Counted from the first letter of the stretch, positions 1 to 13,900 are shown. The stretch: DNA of 64,000 bases from Nocardia sp. CY41 (GCF_009829325.1 NZ_VUOS01000005.1:62001-126000); one strand, 5' to 3'. Notes: generated by a model not told the origin, from the sequence alone. Translations and numbers: made by a program.

Positions 1-219
1 CGAGGCCAGACGCTGAGCCGGGTGGTCGCCGGCTACAAGCGATGGCGGGCGCAGCTCGGCGACAACTGTTTCGAGCAGGGTCTGTTCGTTCCGGGCAGGG
101 CGCTGGCCGAGGGATTCGCCGCGGTCGAATCGAGTGAGGACGAGGCCAACGGCCCGCAGAAGGTGCTGGGTCGGTTGCTGGTGGTGATGTCGCGTGCGGC
201 GTTGCCGGACCGGCAATGA
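1..219 (+). CDS. 3' end of an unidentified protein (partial)
   Basis: The frame is open from the first base and stops with TGA at 217-219, so only the last 72 residues are visible. The tail is mixed helical (GRALAEGFAAVESSEDEA, VLGRLLVVMSRAALPDRQ) and shows no motif I recognise. It lies 153 nt upstream of the YbaB-like gene on the same strand. In Nocardia such positions often hold ESX-associated genes such as espG, but this C-terminus does not look like EspG, so I give no function. The coding call rests on frame continuity and G/C-rich third positions. Confidence 0.55.
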   Translation, partial: RGQTLSRVVAGYKRWRAQLGDNCFEQGLFVPGRALAEGFAAVESSEDEANGPQKVLGRLLVVMSRAALPDRQ

Positions 220-372
220 GACCCGTTACCGCTTGAGCGGACGGTGTCTGATTCTCCCCCCTTCCCACCAGCGGTGAAAGTTGCCACGCACCTGTCGGTC
301 ATCATTATGGGCACGTTCGGAGGTCCGCGGTCGACGCTGCCCGCTGACGATTTCGAGTCGGAAGGTTGTGGC

Positions 373-807
373 ATGGATCGATGGGAGCGCGAAGGCCTAC
401 GCTCGGCCAACAACGGCATGCGCAACCAGCTCGAACATCTCCTCGACTCCTTCGAACGTCAGCAGGGCCGGCTCGCCGATGTGTTCCGAGAATTGGAAAA
501 TGCGCGCACGCAGGCGAGTTCTCCCGACCAATCGGTAGAGGTGACCGTGGACGCCGCCGGCGTGCTGACGGACCTGCGCCTCACGGCCGCGGCAATGCGC
601 CAGACACCGGAGCAGTTGAGCAGGGCGATCGTGGACGCCACTCGGGCCGCGGCGCACCGGGCGCAGCAGCAGGCCGAGACCCTCGCCGCACCCCTCGACG
701 CCGACTTCGACGACCTGCCCGACCTGCCCGATATCTCCCCGGGTGCCCCCAGCCTCAACGAGATTCGCGCCTTCTTCCGCGGGGACAACAAAGACACCCC
801 GAGGTAG
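373..807 (+). CDS. YbaB/EbfC family nucleoid-associated-like protein
   Basis: A 144-residue protein. The ATG at 373 is preceded by GGAAGG at 360-365, a 7-nt spacing, and the open frame upstream (from 244) has no such signal. It shows the YbaB pattern: an N-terminal coiled helix (about 1-45), then a short beta region EVTVDAAGVLTDLRL (about 56-70), then a helix with Ala-rich heptads. An acidic Pro/Asp tail (DFDDLPDLPDISPG) extends past the usual ~100-residue family core. YbaB/EbfC proteins are small dimeric DNA-binding proteins. In actinobacteria divergent members recur beside ESX (type VII) substrates, and this one sits 163 nt upstream of the giant CpnT-like frame, so it may be a partner or chaperone-like factor for it; that role is inference. 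Confidence 0.8.
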   Translation: MDRWEREGLRSANNGMRNQLEHLLDSFERQQGRLADVFRELENARTQASSPDQSVEVTVDAAGVLTDLRLTAAAMRQTPEQLSRAIVDATRAAAHRAQQQAETLAAPLDADFDDLPDLPDISPGAPSLNEIRAFFRGDNKDTPR

Positions 808-970
808 CACCGGGGCGCGTAGTGCAGACGATGCTGCGTACCTGCCGACGACCGGAGTGGAACTTCCCCCCGGCGGAAGGGCATGGGATTCGGGTGCGAC
901 CGTGCGACGGCGGCAGCAGTAGCGTTCACGGAGCCGCTTGCCGGATACGCATCGACAGACGCGAGCACAC

Positions 971-1915
971 ATGACGCTGCGTTTGCCGGACTGGCTCCCC
1001 CCGGTCGTAGTGATGTGTGTCGCCGGGCACTTCCCGCTGGGCGACGAGGACGCGGAACGACGCGCCGCCGATGCCTGGTCGGATCAGGCCGAATGGTGTC
1101 GTGGGCAGGCCGAATATCACGAAGCCAAGGCAAAGCCGCCCGAGGGCCAACACGGCGCCACCGTCACCGCGATCGCCGACAAGCACCGGAGCACGGCCGA
1201 ACGCTTCCGACAGCTGGCCACCAATTGCGACAGCCTCGCCAGGCAGCTCTACGAGAGCGCCAACGCCACCGAGCTGCAGAAGATGGTCATCATCAGCATG
1301 GCCGTGATCCTGGCCATCCAGCTGGCCCGGTGCGCACTGATGTTCGCGGCCGGTGGTCCGATCCAGGCCGCCATAGCGCAGATGGCGACCCGAACCGCGG
1401 CGCAGCGCGCGTGGATGAGATTCGTGGCATTCCTTTCCGGACGCGGTGCGGAACTGGCCGCGGAACGCGGCTCGATGGTGCTGCTGCGCAACGGAATCGT
1501 GATGGGAGTGGCACTGGGCGGCGGCACCCAAGCCGGCGCCCAGGCGGTTCAGGTCGCCAAGGGCGACCGCGAACAGATGGATTGGACGTCGGTCGGCGTG
1601 GCGACGGCCGCCGGCGCTGTCGGTGGCTTGTTCGGCATGATGTTCGGACTCTGGGCAGGGCCGAAGGTCGCCACCATCGGCGCGAACGCCAACAGCGCCG
1701 CCGGACGGGTGGCCCTGCAGCTCGCCGGCACCACCATGGTCGGCGCCGGAGCCGGAGCCGTCGGCGCTCTCGGCGGCACCGCCGTCTCGCTTGCGCTGTC
1801 GGACCAGCCGTTCAGCCGCAAGGCCTTCACCGAGGGCCTGATCCCCGGTATCGGCAGCGGATTCATCGGCGCGGCAGGCTTCGCGGCACAGGGGATGCGC
1901 AGCCGGGCACCACTT
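971..1915 (+). other. Domain: CpnT/WXG100-like N-terminus with hydrophobic segments
   Basis: Residues ~1-315 of the giant protein. A helical start (LPDWLPPVVV, then DAWSDQAEWCRGQAEYHEAK) resembles the CpnT N-terminal WXG100-like fold used by ESX-exported toxins of Mycobacterium and Nocardia. A probable membrane helix, MVIISMAVILAIQLARCALM, lies at residues ~104-123. Several Gly/Ala-rich hydrophobic stretches follow, for example VGVATAAGAVGGLFGMMFGL and GAGAGAVGALGGTAVSLAL. There is no cleavable signal peptide. The family match is by pattern; export by ESX is inferred from it. Confidence 0.75.
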
Positions 1916-4900
1916 CCCGACACGACTGCCGCCCCCGCCGCCGCCCCGGATGTCACCGCGCCCGAAGCGTCGCCTGCTTCGCTCGTCGACGCACTGCGCT
2001 CGCATGGCATCGTCACCGCCGACTTCGATCCGAACAACCCCTCCCCCGCCCATCAGCAACAACAGATCGACAATCTTGTGGCGCTGCTGCGCCAAGCTGG
2101 GGCCACCGTGGACGCCCCGGCCCGTCCCACACTCCCAGTGAACAATGCCGACTGGCAGCCCACGAATCTGCCGAGTGTGTCGCCCGACAACTTCAGCCCG
2201 GTCAAGTCCGCCAAGCCCCCCTCCGATGCCATTGCCACACCCGCGGATCCGGCCCCCGCAGGGACAACGCCGAAAGCTGACGGAGGCGCTCAACCACCCC
2301 ATGTGTCGCCGCCGAAGGAGTACAAGCCGACTCCGGAGCAGCCGTTCTCCGTGCCGAACAACAGCATGGACTGGGAACCGCCCGCAGGCATGCCCGGCGC
2401 CCTGATCGACAACGTCAATCCCGTCAAGACCGTCACCTTCCCCGCGGCCGCCATCGCGTCCACCGTCAACCCGGTCGGCGTGCCGAGCATCGGGACGGAT
2501 CCGACGCCGGCGGAGACGCCCGGGTCACGGAATGCACCTGCCGCACAGACAGATTCCGAGATCAACGGTGCCGCGAAGGCTCCCGCCGACGGTGAACTGC
2601 CTCCAGCACCGCACGACTCGGATAACAGCACCGCCGAGAACGCGGGCACAGCACGGCAGACAACCGGACATGATCACCCGGCAGACGGGCCCGACCACTC
2701 GGCGCGGCGACACCCCACGGATACCGGCGAAAGCAGTGCTCGACCGGCCGATGCCGCGCCCGGGTCGGTTCACGGTAACCGGGTCGGGTCCGCAAACACC
2801 TCGTCGGCGCCGCATTCCACGCCGGAGCACGCCGCGGTGCCGGACAACGCCGCCGCGACGGCCCGACCGCACCCCGGCGGCCGGGACACAGCGGGTGAGG
2901 GGCAGGGCGGGCGAGGCCGCGCCGTCGCGGATGCCCGCGGCGACGATCCGGCGGCCGGGCCGTCGTCATCGGTACGGCATCGAGGTGTCGCAGCGGACGA
3001 GGAATCCGGTCCGCGACCCGCCACGACGGATCCGCACGACGCATCCGCGCAACAGAGCCCGACCGTGTCGGCGACCGAGGGCGAGGGGGCACAACGGGCT
3101 CCTGACGGCGCCACCGATCCCGAACCGGCCGTGCCCGAGCTGGTACCGGCGGCGCCGCACAAGGATTCGGCCGACGGCCGGTCATCGGACCACGACGTGT
3201 CCCCGAGTATGACGATCACCACCGACCTGCCGCCCGCTCCACAACGCGGTGATTCCGGTCCGCGCTCACCCGGCGGGGACAGGTTCGTGGACGCGGCCGG
3301 ACAGCAGCGGCAGACCGCGCAGCCGTCGGGCGGCTCGGCGCGACCGGCCGCAGGCGTCCAGCCCGGCACACCCGCTGCCGGTGGTTCGCCCGCTGCTGCC
3401 GGAGGCAGTCGGCCGCCACGTGTGTCGGCCCCGAAGACTGCTGCCGCGGAGCGCCCTCCTGCCGTCGAACCGGTCGAAGGAGCGCGCGGGCAGGCCGAGG
3501 ACGGCCATGCCCCGTCACGGTCGGCGACCACCCACGCAACCGACAATGACAACCGGACCGCACCGCCCGCTGCCGCCGAGCCGGAGTCGGAGCACGGTCG
3601 CGCGACAGGCGACGAGACCGCGCGACCCACGCAGCCGGATGAGGCGAATACAGCGGAGCACGCACGCGCGGACGACAGCGCGAATGGGCAACAGGCCGAG
3701 GGGCATCCCGATGTAGTCGACAAGGCGGGACCATCGCAACCGAAGCCCGGTGAGTCCGATACCACCGGAGACGATACCCCCGGCGGTCGTGCGGGTGACG
3801 ATGGCGCGAATGAGCAGCAAGCGAAGACGAAATCCGATAACGCCGACGACACGGACGCGCCATCACCCCAATCCGAACCCGTTCGTGCGCAGGAGGATTC
3901 GGATTCGCCGCTCACCGCTCGCGATGCCGACCCCACCGCGGACGCGCGTGCGAGGGCGAGAGCCGAAGTAGAGCAGCGTAATGCGGCGGAGCGGCAGCAG
4001 AACGAGCTGGTGCGCGAACACCACCGGCAGCGTGTCGAAGCCGCGGCCGAGCGCGAGCGCGCCGCCCATGCCGAGCTGCAGCGGCAGGAGAAGGCCGTAC
4101 GGGTGGCGGAGCAGCATGAGCGGGCCACGCGCGTCGGCTTCGGTGACAAGATACGCGATCTGCTCGGGCCGGGCACGGCGGAGGACCGGGTGGCCGTCGA
4201 AGCCGCGCGGGCCGCTCAGGAACAACTCCGCCAGGCTCAGGTGAAGTTGGCGGAGTGCCGGGATACGTACGAGGCGGCGGTAGCCCGGCATGACGCCGCA
4301 GCCCAGGCCAGAGCCCGTGACCTGGTCGAAATCTCGGACAACGCCGGTGTTTCGCTGATGAACGACTACGAGGCCGGGGTGCTCACCGATCGCGACGCCG
4401 TGTTCGACGTGGTTGCCCAGGAGCGGGTACGCACGGCCCTGGATGCCGGTCGCGCGATCGGGGAGTTGCGGAAGCCGGGCAGCACGGCCGACGGTACGAG
4501 CCCGTTGGCGCACGCATCACCGGAGTCGTTGGCCGACACGATGGCGCGGGGATCCCGGGAGGAGCGCGTCGCGGCGATGACGGAATGGATTCGCCGGGGT
4601 GACGACCGGCATCGGCTGGTGCGGGAGACGCAGGCCGCGGCGTTCCTGCTGCTCGAACACGGACCGGTCGATATGAAGACCGGTGAGGGCAAGACCATCG
4701 TCATGGTGATGAAGAAGGTGTCCGACGCCATTGATCACGGCACCGCACATGCATGGACCAGTAGCGATCTGCTCGCCGGTGAGCTGGCCGGTGAGTTGCA
4801 CGCATTCGTGGCGCGGCCGGATTCGGATACCGGGATCGATGTGGTCCGGATGGATCAGGACGGTCCGCTGCCGGAGCCGGTGCCGGGCCGTAGCCGGATC

Positions 4901-7900
4901 GTTGTGGGCACCAAAGAGGACTACCTGTTCCGCGCGTTGAAGGTCGCGGATTCGATGATGAACGAGCTCGCGGCCAGTGGCATGTCGCACCAGGAGGTGA
5001 CCGCACTGCGAGAATTCCTCAACACGAAACCGTCGATCGATCTGATCAAGGAACGGCTGGATACCGCGGCATCCGACCACGGACTTGACCTCCGGTACGA
5101 CCCGTTCCCGGCGGGCAAGCTCACCGTCGACGAATTCGACACCATCTTCGACGGCAATTCCGAGTGCGTGCTTTCCCCTGGAGCGGCGCAGGAGGCCACA
5201 CCCGAGGTGGTCGCCCAATTGCAGGGGATCTGGGATCGGCTGACGACCGCCGAGCGCGAACACGGTTTGACGCCAGCGGATTTCAACAGGCCGGAGAACA
5301 CCCGGGGAATGTGGGCCGCGGAAACAACCCCGGCGGCGGTCGCCAAGCTGGAGAAGGTGGCGGGTGGACCGGTCACCGACTCGGAGCTGAAGCTGTACGC
5401 CGATGCCGCCAACGCCCGCTGGGGGCTGGAGAAGGGCACGCACTACATCACCCGGGCGGACGACGGCGAGGGCGCGAAGATCGGCATCCTCGCTCACGAG
5501 ACCAACGACAAGGCGATGTGGGACAGAACGAAGTCGACCGAGGTGCGCTGGCAGGACGTCGGTCAGTTCGTCGACCTCAAAGAAGGGCTGCCGGTCCGGG
5601 CGAATCAGGAACATTCCCTGCGCATGTCGGATCAGCAGTTGATCGGCAGCAAATTGCTGTTCGAACCGTCCGGTTTGTCCGGGACCATGAAGGGCGTCGA
5701 GGGCATCACCTACGACCTGTACGGCGTGGGGCCGGTGCCGGAGCTTCCGACATTCTATACATCGCAACGGGTCGTGGAACCGCCGAAATTCTACGAGAAC
5801 ACGCACGCGAAACTCACGCAGCTGGCCCGTGACATCGTGCGGGATGCACATGTGGTCGACGGGGAGCAAACGGGCCGTGCGCAGTGGGTCGTGTGCATGG
5901 ACAACGGCGAGATCCGGGGAGACCCGGATGCCGGCCGGATCGGACTGGTCGACCTGCTCCGCACAGCGGCGAAGGAAGAACACGGCGCGGAATTCGAGCT
6001 GAAGTTCGAGGTGGTCGACGCGGAATTCTACGCCGAGCACGGCGGTAGCAATGCCGACGCCGAGGCCCTGGTCAGGCAGAAGATCGAGGAATTCGGGGAC
6101 AAGGGCACCATCTATATCACCAACAAGGACGGAGGCCGCGGCGCCGACCCGACACCGTCGCAGGAGGTGATCGATCTCGGCGGTGTCGACGTCAAGGTCA
6201 GCGGCGGGCCGTCGTATTCCGAGCGGGTGAACGACCAGGTCGACGGTCGTGGCGCCCGTGGCGGATCCGGCGACGACCGGGAGCACGGTGGCACCCCGGG
6301 TTCGGCGGTGCACTACGTCTCCCCCGAGGACTTTCTGGGCCGGGTCACCGACCACGGCGTCACGCAGCAGATCGTCCAGTACACGGAAGCCGTCAAGGCC
6401 CACCGGGCCGCCCAGGAACAGCACGAGGCCCGCAACACCGAGGCGACGCGCATCGAACTCAACAGGACCGAAACGGCGCTGCGAAACGCCGAGTCCGACC
6501 TGTGGAAGCATGCCGTCCCGGCGATGAAGGACGCCGTCGAGCAGAATCAGCTCGCCGCCAAATACGCGAGCGCCAATCAAGCCAACGCCCCACCCACGGA
6601 CGCACATAGCACCGCGACCCGGCAACCCCAGCACCCCCCTCCCCAATCCGCGGGGACCGCGGCTGCGCATGCGACCGGTTCACATGCGACCTCGCACGCC
6701 CCTACCGCCACCCACAACGGCACCGCCGTCCCGACCGCCGCAGGCCTCGCCGCCGGGGCAGCATCCAACCTGGCTTCCGGTAACCCACCGGTCGCAGCCA
6801 ACGTGCGTGAGGAGCACGGCGACAGCACCCTCCGCCACCTCCTGCAGGTGCTGGACGCACCCGGCGGACAGGCGGCCGCACCGTTGCTGCCGGTCGCGCA
6901 GGCCGTCCGCGACGCGGCACTCGATCAGGTCGAGTCCCAAGGGATCCCCATCGGCGCCGACGTCGCCGACCACGTGCGCGAGACCGCACGAAATCTGCTG
7001 CGCACCAGCCTGGATCAGCTCGATCCGGCGCAGCGTCAACTCGTCACCGACGCCGGGACGGCGTTGCAGCAAGGACGGCGGCTCGAAGACGCGCACACCG
7101 CAGCCGTCGCCCAGTTGGTCGCGCAGGTGCCGACCGCCCAGCCCGTCCTCGCGGCCGCTGCGGGCACCACCGTCCCGTTCGACCAGTTGCCCGCCGACGA
7201 CCGCACCCAGACATTGCAACGGGCGCAGCGGGGAGACCAATCCGCAGCGCAGACATTGGACCGCCATTTCGGCCCCGCCACCGCCCAGGCCATGTGTGCC
7301 GTACTCGGCGGGGATACGGAGCACGGCACCCCACCCACGCGGATCCAGCTCCTGGCGCACGCCGTCGCCCGGGCCACGCTCGGCGCCGCCGAAGCCGCCG
7401 GCTGGCAAGTCCCCCCGGGCGTCGACATCGGCGACTGGCTGCTCAGCCAGGCGCGGAACACGTGGCTCGACAGCCTCAATCACTTGAATCCCGCCGTACG
7501 CCGACTCGTCAACGAGGCGCTCGATCCCAGATCCCGCAGCGACGACCTCACCGACGCTCAAGTCACCCTGTTCGGGTGGGTCGCGCAGGAGATCGCAGTA
7601 CGGGCGGCCGATCCGACGGCCCGGCAACGGCAACCCTCGGCCGACAACCGTGACCGTGCGAATTCCGCGAGGACGGCCGAGGCCGATCGAAGAACCAAGC
7701 AGGCCATCGCCCGGCAGTTGTTCGAGACGTTCGACATCGAAGTGCTCGGCCTGGACAAGCCGGGGATCTCCGTCGACACGGCTCTGTCGATCAGGAATGC
7801 GATAGTCGACGGTTTCACGGCAGGGCAGGAGATCAAGCTCGACGTCGTACTGGTCGCCCCCATGGTCGGCAATACCGGTGCCTGTATCTGGACGCCCGAA

Positions 7901-10900
7901 GGCATCGAAAAGGACGCTCCGACCTTCATGGTCCTGAACGAGAACCTCTTCGGTGACCCGGAGAGATTCCGAAACGCCATGCGGAAGGCGGTGCAGGCAG
8001 GCCACCTGATGGCCCCGACCGGCGACCCCGCATACGACGCCGTCAGTCACGAGATGGGCCATCTGCAGGATCGAGCCGCGCGGCAGGGGCGCTACGACGA
8101 AAAGCCGATCGCCCATCTACGAGACGGAGCGGTCCAGGGGAAGGACTACGAAGACTCCAAAGAGGCACGAGCATTCGGATTCCTCTACACCCATTTCGCC
8201 GAGTTCAAAAAGGCCGGCATGCTGCCACCGGACCTCGATTTCGATGACTGGCTGGGCCAGCTCGATTCGTACAGCAGCAGCAGGAAGAAGCTGAAGGAGG
8301 CAGAGGAATACAACCGTAGACTTGCGGGTGAAGAGTCGCAGGCGACGGAAATAGGCACTTACGAGCCCAGAATGGGCGACCTCGCGGTATTCAATCCGGC
8401 AGAAGCACTGGCCGAGGCGAACAACGCGTTCGGCAGGACCGCACCGGCCGATCGCACACATCCCGCCTACGTCCTGCAAGCCCTGCTTCGAGACATCCCG
8501 TATTTCCAGGTGTTGCGGGAAGCCGAACAGCGCAATGCCCTGGTGCAAGCGGACTATCGCGGATCCGTCCCGGCGGCGTCCGAGTTCGGCACGAGCCTCG
8601 CCCCGAACGGCCCGTCCGCATCCCTGGCCGCGAGATGGCGCGCCATGTCCCCCACCGCCCGCGCCGACTACGCGCAACAGCAAATCGCATACTTGAACCC
8701 CGACACCGGTTTCGTGCTCGACGAGTTGGCCCGGCTCCAGGCGGAGCACCACGCCACGGTCGCATCGACCGCCGATCGCACCGCACAGACACCCGAAACG
8801 CCAGCGCCCCAGGATAATTCATCACAGGCGGAGCCCGGACGACCTGACGGCAGATCGGCTTTCCCACCCGAGTTCTGGCAACAGCACAGTCAGTCCCACG
8901 CGCGGGCAGCTGTCCCGGCCCCGATCCACCTCAGCGACCCCGACGAGCCAGGCAGCCGCAGAATCCCGGAAGCCGAAATGGATACCGCTCTCCCCGAGTT
9001 CGGCGGTTTGACCGGTCGAGAGCTCGATATCCTGCGCATGAGTGCGCGGGGTCTGTCGTACCGGGAAATCAGTACCGAGATGGGGATCCCGTATTCGCAG
9101 CTGTACCGCCACGCCGGAAGCGCCAGCGCCAAGCTCGGCCGGACCAGCCTGGTACGAGCCGTCTTCGCCGCAGATCAGGAAGGCTGGCTCGATGACGGCG
9201 CCGACGACACCGTTCCGCACGTCTCACTGACTCCGCCGGAAGTTGCCATCCTCCGCTTGGCGGCCGACGGGCTCTCCGCCCGTAACATCGCCACAAGACT
9301 CGGAATGAACAGATACCGAGTGAGAAACTTCCTGGCGGAACTGCCCGGCAGATTCAATACCACCGGACGCATCCCGGCCATGCTGGCGGCACACCGGCAA
9401 GGATCGCTCGAGAGCGGCCGCCACAACCCGTCCGTGGCACTGGATCGCGTCGTTTTGTCGCCACGCGAACGCCAGGTCCTCGATCTGATGGTGGTGGGCC
9501 TACCGGACCGCGCGATCGGTGACGAGTTGGGGATGCCGGTAACGACGGCACGGGGGCACCGATTCCGTCTGCAGGCCAAGCTCGGCACTTCCGATCTCGA
9601 GCAGATCAAGGTTCTGGCCGGCCTGCTGCCCGCCGCCGACGAGCCGCAGCCCTCCGCCTTGCCCGGCCACTTCCAGCCCGCTCTGCACAACGCCCTGACG
9701 CACGCCGCTCAGCCCGATCCACAGCAACTGCTGGAGCGCGCGACATCGCAGCAGTTGGACCACGCGTTCCATGGACTTACCACTGACGATTGGAATGCAC
9801 TGCGCTCGGTGAAAGCCGGAGCGGATACGCCCGAAGCTCGCGCGATAGCACTTGCGGCAGCTCACAGACTGGTTACTTCCATTGGCGCCGGACATAGCTC
9901 GGAGCAGGAAAGGCTGGCCGCCGCGCTGGCGGACGCGAGCCCGGTGAGCCTCCGGGAAGCACTCGACAGGCTCACCCCAACTCAAAGGGAACTCATTACC
10001 AGTCGGTATGCGCGCAACGTACCGCCCGCCCAGTTGGCACCGATACTCGGCTACGACGACGCAACGTTCGACTCCTGGGCTCTCAGCGTTGTCCGGCAGG
10101 TAGCCGTGCACATTGCGAACCGAGCCGACGAGTCTGCGGAGCATCCCGGCCGGGCGGAATCGGCAGCCACACCGGTGTATGCGGAAAACGAATGCCTGAA
10201 TGCGGTCACGCAGTGGCTGGACGACCACGCCCTGGCACGCCTCGCGGAGACCGGAACGCTCGACGACCATTCACCACAGGAACCGAGGGACACCGGTCCC
10301 TACACACCCACACAGCTGGACAGGCTGCGGAACATCCTGCATGCCGCCCTCGAGGGCACTGCGCCCACACCGGAAGATCTGCTGAACGAAGCAGACATCG
10401 AGCAGATCGATCGCGCGCTGCAGGCGCTCACCCCCAGCGACCGGTTGAACCTGCATCAGCTCGCGTCCGGCACGAACAGCAGGTCCGTCCGCGCGTCGGT
10501 TGTCATGTCGGCGCGCCGGATGGTGAATTACCTTGCAGCCGAATATGACATATCGCGGGAGATGCTGGCCGGCACGATAGCCGACGCGGGGCCCGCGGAT
10601 CTCCTGGACGCGTTGAGCGTACTCAGCTCGCAGCAACGGAAACATGTCACCGGTTTACTCGCTCGGCCGAAATCATCTGCCCCCGCGGCTTCCGCGACCG
10701 CGAACCGTGTCGACCCCGACGCCGAGGCGCAGACCGAGCGAGCCGCCCAGCGAATGGCTCGGTACCTAGTGGCCCGATCCGGGACCTCCACCCCGACGAC
10801 TACAGCCGCGGCGACGTCGGCCCGTCCGTCGGCCGACAGCACCGCCGAGTACACCAGCTCCGAACTGTTGCAGATCTTCTTGCCCTGGTTGGAGGAATAC

Positions 10901-13900
10901 AAGCGCTTGCAGGACGAGCGGCACCCCCGGTCCACTACGCGCACGAGGCCGGCACCGGATCGCGACGCCCTGCGAAAGGTCAAGGCCGCCTTTGCCGTCG
11001 CCGTCGAGGCGGCCGGGCGAGGCGACACGGGAGAACTCGACAGGCTGCGGACGGCGATCCGGCAGTTGGGCAATCACCGTCAGCAACAATGCCTCGAGCT
11101 TCGGTACCTGGAGGGCCGCTCGGTTCCTGAGATCGCCGCCGTACTGGACGAAAACCTCAGCCGCGGTGCCGCCGAACAGTTGCACCGCCGCGCCGTCCGG
11201 GCACTGGCCGCAGTCCTCGAGCAGGACGACACCCCGGACACGACGCCGGACGAGCCGACACCGCTACCAGCCACGCTCGCGCAGGCGCCGGAACGCGGAA
11301 TCGAGCCCGGTGCTCCGAGATCGAACGCACCGGAGGAATTCCCGGACCCCGACGACTTCGGATCAATAAACGAATGGTTTCGCGAACTTCGGCATCATTA
11401 CAGAATGACACAGCCCGAGTTCGCTGAATTGTGCGACAGGTCCGTCACGACGATCGTGAACTACGAAAAGGGACGCAGTAGGCCCGATATTACCCTGCTC
11501 CGGAGACTTCGTGACCGACTACGTTTCTCCAATGATTCACTGATTGCCGTACTACGATGTTTCCCGAAGCACTCGAATTCAGCGAGCCGGGAATCGGCCA
11601 CACATCCGCTGATTTGGGAATATATCGCAGCGCGAGTCGGTAGCGCGATCGAGGCCAAGGCCGAGAAGCTGATTGTGAAGGAATACTCGTGGATCGCAGA
11701 GCAGCTGGCAAGCGGCTGGGATATCTCAGCAGAGCACCGGGCCGAGCTCATGAAGGTTGGCGAAGAGGCGATCGCGGTGGCCTTGCGGAATTTTGTTCCG
11801 CCGGGCAACTTCGCTGCCGTGGCGCGGTCGTCAGCCCGATACGCTATGCTCAGATCCACCTACTACGCGCCGGAAAATCGTAACGTCGGCGAGCATCGCA
11901 ATACATCTAATCGCACCGATCCAGTCGCGATCGACCTCGATGGTACAGACGAGCCGGAAACTCCGAGTGCCGCCCTATCCGACAACGTCGAATCGCTGCG
12001 AAATCAGCACGGCGAGGCGATATTCCGGCACTTGCTCCGCGCACTGGGTGTATCCGCGGCAGCGGGTGTGCAGGTGCCTGCGTCGCAGGTCCGGCTGGCA
12101 CAGGAGGTCAACGGCGAAGTATTCCGGTACGCCGAAGCGCAAGGCCGGCCCGTTCCAGCGGGCGCGGGTATCCGCGAATGGCTGTACGACATCGCGGAGG
12201 ACATGCTGGCCCGCAGGCTATTACAGCGCATCCGCGTCGGGGTGCTCGCCGAATTGCGAGGCGAGCCTGCGACCGAAACCGGGCCTGTTGTCCGCCGGAT
12301 CGCCGCGGCACCTGCGGACCGGCTCGAGTGGGCCTTGAATCGGCTTTCCCTCAACCAAAGAGCCTGGTTGTACCGCAGATTCGGACTGGAGTTGGGCCGG
12401 GCGGAGGCCGCGTCCATACCGCCGTTCAAGAGCTACGGGCCCGAGTTGTTGGTCGACTTGGACCGGGCCGCGATCCGGCGGTTGGCACAGCTGGTCGGCG
12501 ACGTCGAGGCGCGCGGCGAGGAGCAACAAGGCGCGCCCTCCGAACTCCCGTCGGCCAGCGACGTCCACGGTACTCCGCGAGCATCGACAGAAAAGCCGCG
12601 ATCGGAAACGCCGCCTCGGGGCAAACGGCGATCCCGCGGCGAACAGCTGGTTAGGGTGCTCACCGACGCACACCGCGACAACCGGAAGGCCTTCGAAGCG
12701 GGCCTCGAGGTACTCGAGCCTGCCGATCAGGCGTTTGTCCGACTCCGGGTACAGCAGGGGCTGACCCTCGAAGAGTCCGCAGCGGCACTGGGAAAGACGA
12801 CTGCCAGAACGAGATCCATACAGTCCCGAGCCACGCGCCTACTGGCGCTGAAGCTCTTCGGGCACCTCCCGTCGGCCGGGGAACGACTGAGGCCCGCAGT
12901 GCTGGAAGACGACGAGCAGCGTCCGGCATCCACCGGGGCACCGGTGCAACGAGGCCGGATCGCACGGGGTGAGCAGCTGGTGCAGGTACTGCGGATCGCC
13001 CGCCGCGACAACCGGGAACTGTTCGACGCCTGCGTACGGGAGCGTCTCTCGCCTGCGGAAGGGCGACTCGTCGAACTCCGCGTCGGCCAACGGTTGCCGC
13101 TGTCCGAGATCGCGCCATTGATGGGCAATGCCGTCAGCACCGCGAAGAACCTGCAGTCGAGAGCCTTCCATCGATTGGCGAACGAGCTGTTCGGGCATCC
13201 GCCCGTGGTCGGGGAGAGATTGCCGGACGACGCCGCTGCCCCGAGCCCGCACCACGAGCCAACAGCAGTTCCCACAACGAATCCGGCGGCCAACGATGTT
13301 CGTTCGATTTCCACTGCCATGCCACCGAACTCGGAATCGAACGCGGCTCGGAACGCACTGGCCGACCGGCTCGGTCTGACTCCGGACCGGGTGAGCCGGG
13401 GATCGGTCCGTTTGGCGGTCGCCCTCCTGGCGGAGCAGATACAGGTCATGAGGCCTGCCGCGGTGGGCGCCGTCGACGGACGCGCAGTCGTGCGGTGGAC
13501 CGCAGCCCAACTCGAATTGCATTCCGATCAGGAGGCGGCGACCCGCCACAGTGCCGAGCTCGGGGCATCCGACGTCGACGAGTCGCATGGCCGAGCCTCG
13601 GATGATGCACCAGCGGACCCGCTGGGACAGCGGGATTTCGACGACCGTCGCCGCAGGCTCGACCACGACCTGCAGGAACTACTGGGGCTGCGGGAACTGA
13701 ACCCTCCCCGTCCGATGAGTACCGGCGAGGTACTGGCCGAACTGCATTGGGTCGCGGGCGTGACACATTCGCCGGAGTTCGGGGATCTGGTAGACGCGAT
13801 CGAGCTTTTCCTGGGCACGGGCGTTGAGCAGCAGGCACCCGTCCCCCTCGACGCGGTCCAAATACACGCTTTGCGCGGCCAATTGGCGCAGAACCTGGGG

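Noticed and set aside
1..219. EspG C-terminus for the partial 5' gene
   Set aside because: The tail lacks EspG-like C-terminal features; only the genomic position suggested it.
883..2280. Plus-strand frame of 465 residues overlapping the giant start
   Set aside because: Arg/His-rich shadow; the giant frame has a recognisable CpnT-like N-terminus there.
4517..6670. Minus-strand open frame of 717 residues
   Set aside because: Opposite the SecA-like core whose motifs are convincing on the plus strand; no family signature in the minus translation.
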